Source of the DNA: an uncultured Bacteriovorax sp.
GTDB lineage: Bacteria > Bdellovibrionota > Bacteriovoracia > Bacteriovoracales > Bacteriovoracaceae
Direction: 5' to 3'
DNA: 13,826 nucleotides
Assembly: GCA_943914745.1 (NCBI GenBank)
Contig: CALUDF010000040.1
Location: forward strand, 1 to 13,826
In this document: piece after piece, positions 7,155 to 13,075 of the stretch
Layout of the letters: the number at the start of each line of letters is the position of its first letter
Position numbering within the stretch: the stretch's first letter is position 1
Position numbers and translations under genes: made by a program
The notes under the pieces: generated by a model
Told to the model about the DNA's origin: nothing
Databases searched by the model: none
The model's input: the letters and a program-made list of their open reading frames with translations, nothing else

Positions 7155-8423
7155 TTAAAACAGGGCCTTCATTTGATCAACGTACTCGGGTTTTCTCATT
7201 CCAACCAAAACGTAGTCAAAACCATAGTCTAGGTAAGTCTCGACGGCCATCACGGCAAAGGGCCTCTCGTCACCTTCAGGCAATAGACCTACTGAAACGG
7301 CCTGCTTTTTAAAGTCGAGAGCTTTATTTGAGAGATTTCTTCGGGCATAAAGATAAGAAGTTTCCATGAGTTCATAGAAAGGTTTCGCTTCATCTTTATT
7401 AAGTCCTCCGCTCCCCCAGACGCTGGCGATGAAAGGAAAGAAATGGTTGAAGTAGACCTGATCGACGGCATCTGGTGTCGGGAGATTATTCCACAGGCCT
7501 GTAAACTGCTTGATCATTTCCACTTCATAAAAATCATCAGCAGATGTCATGTCATCCGCCTCTCTATCCCACTTCGCTTTAACCAGAGCTAGGCAATGAT
7601 TAAAAAGCTCGAGTGCCTTTTCATCATTTAAGTCTTTGGTCAAAGACTCATAAGTCGCAAGTCTGACCAAGTTAGAGTGAGTAAAAGCATTTAAAGGACG
7701 ATTGGCAAGAGTGGTAAATCCATGGGCCATGCAGAGCTCAAGAAGACTCTCATCCCCATAATCGCCAAACTTCTCCAAAGCACCGATCTCAATTAAGTTA
7801 AAAGGAAACTGGACCATTTTAAAATTTTTGGCAGAGATGTCTTTTAGGACTTCAATGATGCGTGGAAGGCCAGTGACGTGAGGGTCTGTCAAAGGCAGGA
7901 CAAAATTATTTGAACTCACTCCGTACGCTTTGATCCTTCCATTTTTTACTTCCTCTTCACAGTAGAGAAAAGCTTTTTTCAGGCGTTGGTAATACTCATC
8001 CTGTGTCGATTCTTCCGTTTGGAAATAATATTCCGGATTGTGCAGTAAAAAATAATCGACGGAGTCGCGCTTTAGTCTCTTAAGACTTTGCTCCAGTTGG
8101 CTGCGCAAGAAATCTGGATGAATTGAATGCTTTAGGCCCTCACTTAAATCCACCAATTCTTCTAAGGCAAGACCCTTTTCATTGAGCTCATGCAGGACGT
8201 CCAGGGCTTGGCCTTGGATGTAACCTGCCTTCGTCACGATAATTGGTTTATACTGGGGGTGTTCACTCAGGACTGCGCCAATGAGCTCTTCTGATTCCCC
8301 ATTCGTGTAGTTGGAGGAAGTGTCAATCAGCGAGCAGCCGGCCTCCAGTGCCTTTATAAGTGACTCTCTGTGCACCTTTGATTTAATGCTTACGCGGTAA
8401 GACCCAAAGCCTACTTGTCCCAT
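7155..8423 (-). CDS. Aldo/keto reductase family protein with an unusual C-terminal extension
   Basis: This is a cytoplasmic NAD(P)H-dependent oxidoreductase of the aldo/keto reductase barrel family. The catalytic tetrad is visible: Asp34 and Tyr39 in LIDTSSNYTNGESEE, Lys65 in IIVTKAGY, and His128 in DYFLLHNPE. VSSNNF (169-174) follows, and the cofactor-binding tail appears as DYVLVGMRKPEYVDQ at the very end. At 422 residues it is about 100 longer than usual. The extra part is a largely helical stretch (about 250-385, rich in Trp, Tyr and acidic residues) inserted before the final cofactor segment. The ATG at 8423 lies only a few residues before the first barrel strand; GGGA lies 10 bases upstream and an in-frame stop lies just beyond, so a much longer N-terminus is excluded. 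It is 26 bases behind the second serine protease and may be co-transcribed with it. Substrate unknown. Confidence 0.88.
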   Translation of the reverse strand: MGQVGFGSYRVSIKSKVHRESLIKALEAGCSLIDTSSNYTNGESEELIGAVLSEHPQYKPIIVTKAGYIQGQALDVLHELNEKGLALEELVDLSEGLKHSIHPDFLRSQLEQSLKRLKRDSVDYFLLHNPEYYFQTEESTQDEYYQRLKKAFLYCEEEVKNGRIKAYGVSSNNFVLPLTDPHVTGLPRIIEVLKDISAKNFKMVQFPFNLIEIGALEKFGDYGDESLLELCMAHGFTTLANRPLNAFTHSNLVRLATYESLTKDLNDEKALELFNHCLALVKAKWDREADDMTSADDFYEVEMIKQFTGLWNNLPTPDAVDQVYFNHFFPFIASVWGSGGLNKDEAKPFYELMETSYLYARRNLSNKALDFKKQAVSVGLLPEGDERPFAVMAVETYLDYGFDYVLVGMRKPEYVDQMKALF

Positions 8424-8449
8424 GATCGTTTTTTCCCATGATTAAAAAA

Positions 8450-9328
8450 TTACTTAAGAAAAGGCAGAATGCCGCTGATCCTGAAGACCCCTTCAGCGCC
8501 CTCTTTTTCTTCATACTTGGCATTACGATAGCATTCATTTACTGAATCAGAAACAAGATCTTCTTGTCCGCTGATGAGAATTCCTTCGACTTCTAAAGTT
8601 TTGGCATTAATGACGGGTGAGCCGGAATTTCCAATGAAAGAATCAAGCCCTGCGGTAAAAATAGTCTCACTTGAATTGCCAGCGACTGCCGCTTTTTTTG
8701 AATGCATCAGTGGCATTCCAAAAGGATGGCCGATCATAAAGACACGGGCCTCGTCTGCGATTTTCCCTTTCGTGTTAAGCTTTAGGGCCGGGCGATTCTT
8801 TGGAGCGCGCTTTAAGCGAATGACCACGTAATCTTTGTCCCCGTCCATCTGCTGGGAGATGATTTCCTTGCACTCAAAAACATTGCTGGTGAACACGGCG
8901 TAGCCTTTTGAGCTTTGTTTTTTAGTGTCCACATCGAAAATAATTTTTCTATTAGCGCAGTCTTCTTCCGTCATAAAACAGTGCCCGGCAGAGGCCATTA
9001 GGTCTTTGCCAACCATAAACCCCGTGCACCCTGGAAGAGTGGTTTTAGTGGAAAAGCGCTCATCCGCGCAGACCTTCAATTCTTCCTGCATGCTCGCCCC
9101 TTTGATTGTGGTGCGCAGAAAATTGCCGCTCACGAGATCAGAGCTCACAATCAAGGCCACTGATTGAGACAGAAGTTGAATGTCTTTTGAAGAGCTAGAA
9201 GAGATAAATTCGCGGTCATCAATGCCGTAGATGGCGTTTAGTCCGGAAGTTGAGAATGGATTTTTAGACCAGGAAAGAGTTGGTTTTAGGGCCATTAAAA
9301 ATAGGCATAAAAAAAGGACCTGGCGCAC
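8450..9328 (-). CDS. Secreted trypsin/V8-like serine protease (second copy of a tandem pair)
   Basis: A 292-residue chymotrypsin-fold endopeptidase for export. The signal peptide spans about residues 1-21 and is followed by AIYGIDDREF, a motif shared with the neighbouring paralog and probably part of the propeptide. The catalytic triad is complete: His116 in ASAGHC, Asp166 in DKDYVVIRL and Ser235 in GNSGSPV. Cys101 and Cys117 flank the histidine as a likely disulfide. Start is GTG at 9328, with GGAG 5 bases upstream; the ATG at 9330 is out of frame, and the next in-frame ATG (residue 12) would destroy the signal peptide. The start and ribosome binding site lie within a terminator-like hairpin following the upstream protease gene. 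Cleavage specificity and target are unknown; digestion of prey or environmental protein is plausible but inferred. Confidence 0.9.
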   Translation of the reverse strand: MRQVLFLCLFLMALKPTLSWSKNPFSTSGLNAIYGIDDREFISSSSSKDIQLLSQSVALIVSSDLVSGNFLRTTIKGASMQEELKVCADERFSTKTTLPGCTGFMVGKDLMASAGHCFMTEEDCANRKIIFDVDTKKQSSKGYAVFTSNVFECKEIISQQMDGDKDYVVIRLKRAPKNRPALKLNTKGKIADEARVFMIGHPFGMPLMHSKKAAVAGNSSETIFTAGLDSFIGNSGSPVINAKTLEVEGILISGQEDLVSDSVNECYRNAKYEEKEGAEGVFRISGILPFLK

Positions 9329-9360
9329 ATTTTCTCCAAGGGAAAATTGGTGCCAGATCC
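9309..9360 (-). terminator. Terminator-like hairpin overlapping the RBS and start of the downstream protease
   Basis: In minus-strand RNA, the arm 9360-9342 pairs with 9334-9316: nine pairs (one G-U), a short internal mismatch region, then six more pairs, closing a 7-base loop. T7 (9315-9309) follows directly. It has the form of an intrinsic terminator for the 289-residue protease gene. The loop holds GGA of the Shine-Dalgarno site, the GTG start (9328-9326) is in the internal-mismatch region, and the 3' arm plus T7 encode residues 2-7 of the next protein. Confidence 0.7.
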
Positions 9361-9371
9361 TATCATTTTTA

Positions 9372-9385
9372 AGGGGCTTTCCCCT
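9372..9385 (-). other. Small GC hairpin just after the first protease gene
   Basis: AGGGG and CCCCT pair across a 4-base loop 14 bases past the protease stop. It has no U-tract, so it is more likely an mRNA 3'-end or processing structure than a terminator. With the next hairpin it fills most of the 71-base gap between the proteases. Confidence 0.4.
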
Positions 9386-9399
9386 AAACAGTGAAAAAA

Positions 9400-10266
9400 T
9401 TACTTAATGATTGTCTTTAATTCTTTGATGTTCGTGATTCTCGTTACGTCTTCACCACGACAATCATTCATCTTACAGACGTTCGGGATTTCACACCCAC
9501 GCCCAGGGACGTTGACGTAGTCTCTTTCCCCACGGACTAAGATCCCTTCAACCACACCTGTTTTTGAGTCAAAAACCGCTGAGCCAGAGTTTCCTCCGAA
9601 AGTGTCTAAGTTCGCCTGGAAGAAATACTTATTAGTGTTTTTTCTCACATAAGCTCCATCAGCAATTTTTGAAGGAAGACCTGTCGGGTGACCAATGACC
9701 ACAAGATCGGCCTTAGTTGCGACCTTGCCTGAAGTTCTAAATTTCAAAGGAGTGCGTCCTTCAACTTTGCGGTCAAGCTTTAAAAGCGCGTAATCGTTTT
9801 CCGTTCCTCTATCCAAAACACGAGAGACGATTTGTGTGCAGGTATAAACGGCCGACTTAGGCACGATGTGGGTCTTGCTGTCTTCTTTGAGGTTAGCAAA
9901 ATCAAAAACCCATGAGTAACGAGCACAGTCCGTCATCGTTTCAATACAGTGGCCAGCAGTCACTAGGTATTCATCACCGACTAAGAAACCAGAGCAGTTT
10001 GCGGCCACTGTTTGCTGAGAAAAACGGGCCTCAGGGCAAATGCCGTTTTCTTCCAGTGTGGCGCCGGTGATTTCGATCATGTCCCCTTCTTTCTCCTCAA
10101 TAGAGCCTGCTGAAATCATCGCCGCTGTTGAGCGGGCGAGCTCCTTGTGGAGATTATTTGTCGACTCATAGATGTCTTTTCTGTCATCAGTTCCGTAGAC
10201 AACTTTATCGTAAGAAAAAGCATTGCACGAAAGGGCCAAAAGAAAGCATGTGCTTAAAATTTTCAT
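9400..10266 (-). CDS. Secreted trypsin/V8-like serine protease (first copy of a tandem pair)
   Basis: A 288-residue secreted chymotrypsin-fold protease, paralogous to the next gene downstream. It has a signal peptide (about 1-18, cleavage near AFS/YDKV), then VVYGTDDRKDI matching the paralog's motif. The triad, numbered from the ATG, is His106 in VTAGHC, Asp158 in ENDYALLKLD and Ser227 in GGNSGSAV. Cysteines flank the active-site histidine, and three more cluster near the C-terminus (GCEIPNVCKMNDC), a feature the paralog lacks. ATG at 10266 is preferred over the adjacent TTG at 10269 because AAGGA sits 7 bases ahead of it. It follows the terminator of the 416-residue gene closely, so its promoter must overlap that terminator's tail; no convincing -35/-10 pair was found. 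Confidence 0.9.
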   Translation of the reverse strand: MKILSTCFLLALSCNAFSYDKVVYGTDDRKDIYESTNNLHKELARSTAAMISAGSIEEKEGDMIEITGATLEENGICPEARFSQQTVAANCSGFLVGDEYLVTAGHCIETMTDCARYSWVFDFANLKEDSKTHIVPKSAVYTCTQIVSRVLDRGTENDYALLKLDRKVEGRTPLKFRTSGKVATKADLVVIGHPTGLPSKIADGAYVRKNTNKYFFQANLDTFGGNSGSAVFDSKTGVVEGILVRGERDYVNVPGRGCEIPNVCKMNDCRGEDVTRITNIKELKTIIK

Positions 10267-10290
10267 CAAAACGTCCTTGTTCTATGTCTT

Positions 10291-10325
10291 AAAATAAAAA
10301 AAGGCGGCCATTTAATTGGCCGCCT
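10291..10325 (-). terminator. Intrinsic terminator of the 416-residue gene
   Basis: AGGCGGCCA and TGGCCGCCT (10302-10325) form a perfect 9-bp GC-rich stem with a 6-base AT loop. On the minus strand this is followed by TTTTTTTATTTT, starting 17 bases past the stop codon. A textbook Rho-independent terminator. Confidence 0.93.
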
Positions 10326-10341
10326 CATGTATAGAGGAAAA

Positions 10342-11592
10342 CTACATTGCTAGTGCATCGAAAGGGTTTAGGTATTGAGCTTTTACTTGCTTCATACCTG
10401 AGTCTTCACCCATTGACTCGAAATATCCATACAGTGCTCCCTCAGTGATTTTCTGGTTAGCATAGTAAGATTTGATGAAGTTTCCTGCAGTATCTTTAAT
10501 AGAAGCGTTGAGAGAAACAAAACTTAGCCCCAGTTGAGCAAGAGTCAGCATCACGCGCTTTCTAGCGATTTGAGTTGGGCGCTCATAGTTGTGAGCGATG
10601 GCCGGGCGAGACTGAAGCATTGATTCGTTGTCAAAAAGATTGATGACAACTTTCTCATTGTTATAAGTCACGCGCTGGAAAGCAAAGTTCATGCGGTCAT
10701 TAATTTCAGAATAAAGAGGACCTGCTTTTTGAAGTTTCGCTGTTCCTGCCCTGAAGTTCGCGTAGAAGTTATTAACTCCGTACTTCATCCAGTTCGTTTT
10801 TGCTGATTTAGACTCCCAGAATGCATACCATGGGATGCGCGACTCATAGATTGATGACCAGATCATGTTGACTTCATCATGAGTAAGGCCAAGCTCCTTT
10901 TCATCAAAGCTCTCTAGGTAGTGAAGAAGCATGTTTTGGTGAAAGTTTCTTCTTTCTGTGATGAGTTTTTCAACCTGAACAACAACGTAGCTTGCTGTGT
11001 TTAGAACTGGAATAGTGCTTAGTTTTTTTCTAGCAAAATCCAGGGCCCAGCTGACGGCCTTATAAGTGACGTTTCTCTTATAGAAGAATGTCGGGTCTTG
11101 AACATTGGCAAGGATTGTCGGGTCCAGAAGTAAAATGGCATCAGTCATCTTTCCTTCAAACTTTGAGACCACTTCATTAAAGGCAGGGTTTGAAAAAACG
11201 CCATCGACGTTAACTACCGCTAGCTTCTTAAGTGAGTCAACCACAGTTTGCACATAACGGTCGTACTCCGCTTGTGTGTAGCCTTGAGCAAGTAAAAGCT
11301 CACGGTCTTCATCTAAAACAGAACGTACATTAGCTTCATACTCACCACTTGCTAAGCTTTGCTCTGACATAAGAGCTTGCTCGGCCTTAAGTTGTGACTT
11401 CACCATATTAATATAAGGAACAACCGAGAACTTCACTGGAAGTGTATTGTCTCTGATTCCTACTAATTTTCCGTCTTCTGAACGGATAATTTGAAAGCGT
11501 TTATGAAAAGCGTCTGCTGATTTAGCGAAGACCTGGTTGGTGTTTAAAAGCATTAAACACACAAGCCCCACCATAAGTGAGATTGATTTCAT
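10342..11592 (-). CDS. Secreted hypothetical protein, 416 residues
   Basis: I do not recognise a family. Residues 1-23 form a signal peptide (core LMVGLVCLMLL, cleavage after VFA). The mature part has no cysteine, looks mostly helical, and starts with a strand-rich patch (FQIIRSEDGKLVGIRDNTL). A long helical middle follows, with KLAVVNVDGVFSNPAFNEV around 122-140 and an aromatic WYAFWESKSAKTNW segment near 260. The C-terminal region has hydrophobic helices (about 348-368) and ends in NPFDALAM. There are no catalytic motifs I can name. Expression looks deliberate: a sigma70-like promoter, AGGAGG four bases before the ATG and a dedicated terminator make it an independent transcription unit. The RBS partly overlaps an 8-bp leader hairpin. 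It is probably lineage-specific, periplasmic or exported. Confidence 0.8.
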   Translation of the reverse strand: MKSISLMVGLVCLMLLNTNQVFAKSADAFHKRFQIIRSEDGKLVGIRDNTLPVKFSVVPYINMVKSQLKAEQALMSEQSLASGEYEANVRSVLDEDRELLLAQGYTQAEYDRYVQTVVDSLKKLAVVNVDGVFSNPAFNEVVSKFEGKMTDAILLLDPTILANVQDPTFFYKRNVTYKAVSWALDFARKKLSTIPVLNTASYVVVQVEKLITERRNFHQNMLLHYLESFDEKELGLTHDEVNMIWSSIYESRIPWYAFWESKSAKTNWMKYGVNNFYANFRAGTAKLQKAGPLYSEINDRMNFAFQRVTYNNEKVVINLFDNESMLQSRPAIAHNYERPTQIARKRVMLTLAQLGLSFVSLNASIKDTAGNFIKSYYANQKITEGALYGYFESMGEDSGMKQVKAQYLNPFDALAM

Positions 11593-11596
11593 TTTT

Positions 11597-11602
11597 CCTC
11601 CT
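11597..11602 (-). promoter_or_regulatory. Perfect Shine-Dalgarno AGGAGG of the 416-residue gene
   Basis: AGGAGG lies 4 bases before the ATG at 11592, the strongest ribosome binding site in the window. Four of its six bases fall in the 3' arm of a leader hairpin. Confidence 0.85.
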
Positions 11603-11626
11603 AGTTGAAAAATGGATGAACTAGGA
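11599..11626 (-). other. Leader hairpin overlapping the RBS of the 416-residue gene
   Basis: TCCTAGTT (11626-11619) pairs perfectly with AACTAGGA (11606-11599) over 8 bp around a 12-base loop. The 3' arm contains the first four bases of AGGAGG, so folding would partly hide the ribosome binding site. Confidence 0.45.
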
Positions 11627-11643
11627 TCAATAGTAATAGAAAT

Positions 11644-11657
11644 ATCTCACTTGAGAT
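11644..11657. repeat. Operator-like inverted repeat near the predicted transcription start
   Basis: ATCTCA and TGAGAT form a perfect 6-bp dyad with a 2-base centre. It lies 15-28 bases downstream of the predicted -10, a usual place for a repressor site; it could equally form a small RNA stem. Confidence 0.35.
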
Positions 11658-11671
11658 GAATGTAAGAAAAT

Positions 11672-11699
11672 ATGATAGAAAGTGATATTTTTTTGACAG
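11672..11699 (-). promoter_or_regulatory. Sigma70-like promoter of the 416-residue gene
   Basis: On the minus strand, CTGTCA (11699-11694, 4 of 6) and TATCAT (11677-11672, 5 of 6) are 16 bases apart, in an A/T-rich tract. The predicted start is near 11665, giving a leader of about 73 bases. Confidence 0.5.
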
Positions 11700-11731
11700 G
11701 TAAATGTTGAGACGAAACTCAGTGGAGCATT

Positions 11732-12490
11732 TTACTTTGTTAATTGAATTTTGCTTTCCACTTCATCCCAGAGCGCACTTCTTAATTTAAGCGAAGTCAC
11801 TCCCGCAAGCCTTGCTTCTTCCCACTTCTTCTCATCGCTGCCACAAAGAGATTCCAAGCAATCCTGGGCCGCGTGTGAATGCTCTCCTCCATCAATTTCA
11901 ATATGACGGGCAAGATAATAACGCATGTTGGGAAAAGTCTCCTGGGCCTTTTGGTTAAAGTTTTTTGAGAGGTCTCCAAGAATTGATGTGAACATATCTG
12001 GGATCAGTTTCTCTCTTCCAAAAAAGAAAGCCGCTGCAACTTCATGAATTTTTCCTTGAAGAGCAAGCTCGAGATTAAATTTTACAAAGTCGTGCTCAGC
12101 TTTTGAGCACCATTTTTTAAAATCTAAATCATTGGTGAAAGAAAGGAGTCTTTGGGGATTTGCTCCTACATCGTCCATCGCACGAAGATAAAGAGTGAAA
12201 TGATCACAGGCAAGGCCTTCTAAATCTTTGTCACTTTCTTCACCTAAGACGATTTCATTAATTAAGCGCACTAGGGCCTTCGGATAAGCACTTGGTCTCC
12301 ATGGAAGATCCACACAAGTGATATCTTTTTGCAGCCTCTTTAAAAGCGACATGAAATCCCAGACGGCAAAAACATGTGTCTCCATAAAAACTCTCAGGTC
12401 ATCAATTGTCCTGATTTTGTCATACAAAGTATGATTGGCCAGGGCCTCATGGTGAGAGATTAAATCGGGGTGATTCATAATGGATGTCAT
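11732..12490 (-). CDS. DUF3050 family protein (heme-oxygenase-like fold)
   Basis: The 252 residues match the DUF3050 pattern along nearly their whole length. Blocks in order are DLRVFMETHVFAVWDFMSLL (31-50), the PW motif (63-64), NEIVLGEESD (78-87), FFFGREKLIPDMF (155-167) and RHIEIDGGEH (195-204). The family adopts an all-helical heme-oxygenase-like fold; its biochemical role is not established. Conserved Glu37, His39, Glu84/85, Glu160, His196 and His204 are plausible metal ligands of a diiron-type site, which is inference. Length is normal and the gene looks intact. Start is ATG 12490 with AGGA 6 bases upstream; ATG 12478 is a less likely alternative. It lies 49 bases behind the winged-helix gene on the same strand, so the two are probably co-transcribed. 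A hairpin precedes the RBS. Confidence 0.85.
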   Translation of the reverse strand: MTSIMNHPDLISHHEALANHTLYDKIRTIDDLRVFMETHVFAVWDFMSLLKRLQKDITCVDLPWRPSAYPKALVRLINEIVLGEESDKDLEGLACDHFTLYLRAMDDVGANPQRLLSFTNDLDFKKWCSKAEHDFVKFNLELALQGKIHEVAAAFFFGREKLIPDMFTSILGDLSKNFNQKAQETFPNMRYYLARHIEIDGGEHSHAAQDCLESLCGSDEKKWEEARLAGVTSLKLRSALWDEVESKIQLTK

Positions 12491-12497
12491 AACCAGT

Positions 12498-12527
12498 CCT
12501 ATAGTTTGTCAGTAAAAAAACTATAAG
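12498..12527 (-). repeat. Inverted repeat just ahead of the DUF3050 gene RBS
   Basis: TATAGTTT (12525-12518) and AAACTATA (12507-12500) pair perfectly over 8 bp around a 10-base spacer, extendable to 10 bp in RNA with a G-U pair. The extended 3' arm covers most of the AGGA ribosome binding site. It could be an RNA hairpin or a DNA operator. Confidence 0.45.
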
Positions 12528-12539
12528 TGGGTCATACCA

Positions 12540-12968
12540 TTAAATTTCGAAATCGTCGTATGTTTGGTTGAATTTTGCGTCTAAATCTTTAGAAAAAAAG
12601 CGGCGCGAAAAATACTGTCCGGCCCTAATGGTGCGGATAAAATCGTACTCTTCTAATTTTCTTAAAGCAGAATAGACATCTTCAATGGCCATCGCTAAAT
12701 TCTTGGCCATTTCAGTGTGCGACATCATCTGTGAAATCCCGTGTGAGCGGTGCAGATTGGGAAAGCACCACACTCTACGATAGATGTACATAAGCACTAA
12801 AATCTCAATGCGGCTTAATTTGTAATCCACAATGATCTTGTCGAAAAAAATGTCTGGTATTTCTGAGGTAGAAGGTCCGTGCTCAATGTTTGAGCCGCCA
12901 ACGTCATGGGTGTCTTCCGATTTAGCTTTTGAGCGGTGATCGGCCAGAATTGAATGTATATCAACCAT
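12540..12968 (-). CDS. Putative winged-helix DNA-binding protein, 142 residues
   Basis: Residues 1-38 are polar and low in predicted structure. From 39 on, the pattern IFFDKIIVDYKLSRIEILVLMYIYRRV followed by MSHTEMAKNLAMAIEDVYSALRKLEEYDFI (82-111) and a basic wing (RAGQYFSRRFF) is that of a winged helix-turn-helix. It recalls the N-terminal domain of phage/plasmid replication initiators (phage O-like) and MarR-type regulators. No replication module surrounds it, so a transcription regulator is more likely. It precedes the DUF3050 gene by 49 bases and may control its own operon. ATG 12968 has only a weak GGAA-type RBS. A good extended -10 promoter lies upstream, and its leader contains nested inverted repeats. 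The exact family is not recognised. Confidence 0.7.
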   Translation of the reverse strand: MVDIHSILADHRSKAKSEDTHDVGGSNIEHGPSTSEIPDIFFDKIIVDYKLSRIEILVLMYIYRRVWCFPNLHRSHGISQMMSHTEMAKNLAMAIEDVYSALRKLEEYDFIRTIRAGQYFSRRFFSKDLDAKFNQTYDDFEI

Positions 12969-12980
12969 ATTCCATTCCCG

Positions 12981-13016
12981 ATAAGGCCACTATGCGATCC
13001 ATGCATTAAACCTTAT
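12981..13016 (-). repeat. Nested inverted repeats in the leader of the winged-helix gene
   Basis: ATAAGG (13016-13011) pairs with CCTTAT (12986-12981), extendable by two G-U pairs. Inside it, ATGC (13006-13003) pairs with GCAT (12995-12992) around 7 bases. The outer arm begins at the predicted transcription start, so this could be an RNA structure or an autoregulatory operator. Confidence 0.4.
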
Positions 13017-13022
13017 ATAAAA

Positions 13023-13051
13023 AGTATAACACAAAAAAGTCTAAATGGAAA
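13023..13051 (-). promoter_or_regulatory. Promoter of the winged-helix/DUF3050 unit
   Basis: On the minus strand, TTTCCA (13051-13046, 4 of 6) and TATACT (13028-13023, 5 of 6) are separated by 17 bases. TG one base before the -10 makes it an extended -10. The predicted start near 13016 gives a leader of about 48 bases. Confidence 0.6.
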
Positions 13052-13075
13052 ACGTCTAGTAAAAATCTGCCTCTT

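Noticed and set aside
8574..9167. Two plus-strand frames opposite the second serine protease
   Set aside because: Antisense shadows of a gene with an intact catalytic triad; no RBS or promoter.
9301..10340. Mobile element or repeat unit around the protease pair, suggested by several inverted repeats
   Set aside because: The repeats are hairpins with terminator or leader form at gene ends; there are no matching terminal inverted repeats, target duplications or transposase.
11702..11731. Possible terminator after the DUF3050 gene
   Set aside because: The outer AAATG/CATTT and inner TGAG/CTCA repeats are short and asymmetrically spaced, and no U-tract follows on either strand.
12815..13006. 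Alternative minus-strand frame starting at an ATG upstream of the winged-helix gene
   Set aside because: It overlaps the winged-helix gene out of phase, the translation lacks any family pattern, and the predicted promoter serves the 142-residue frame equally well.
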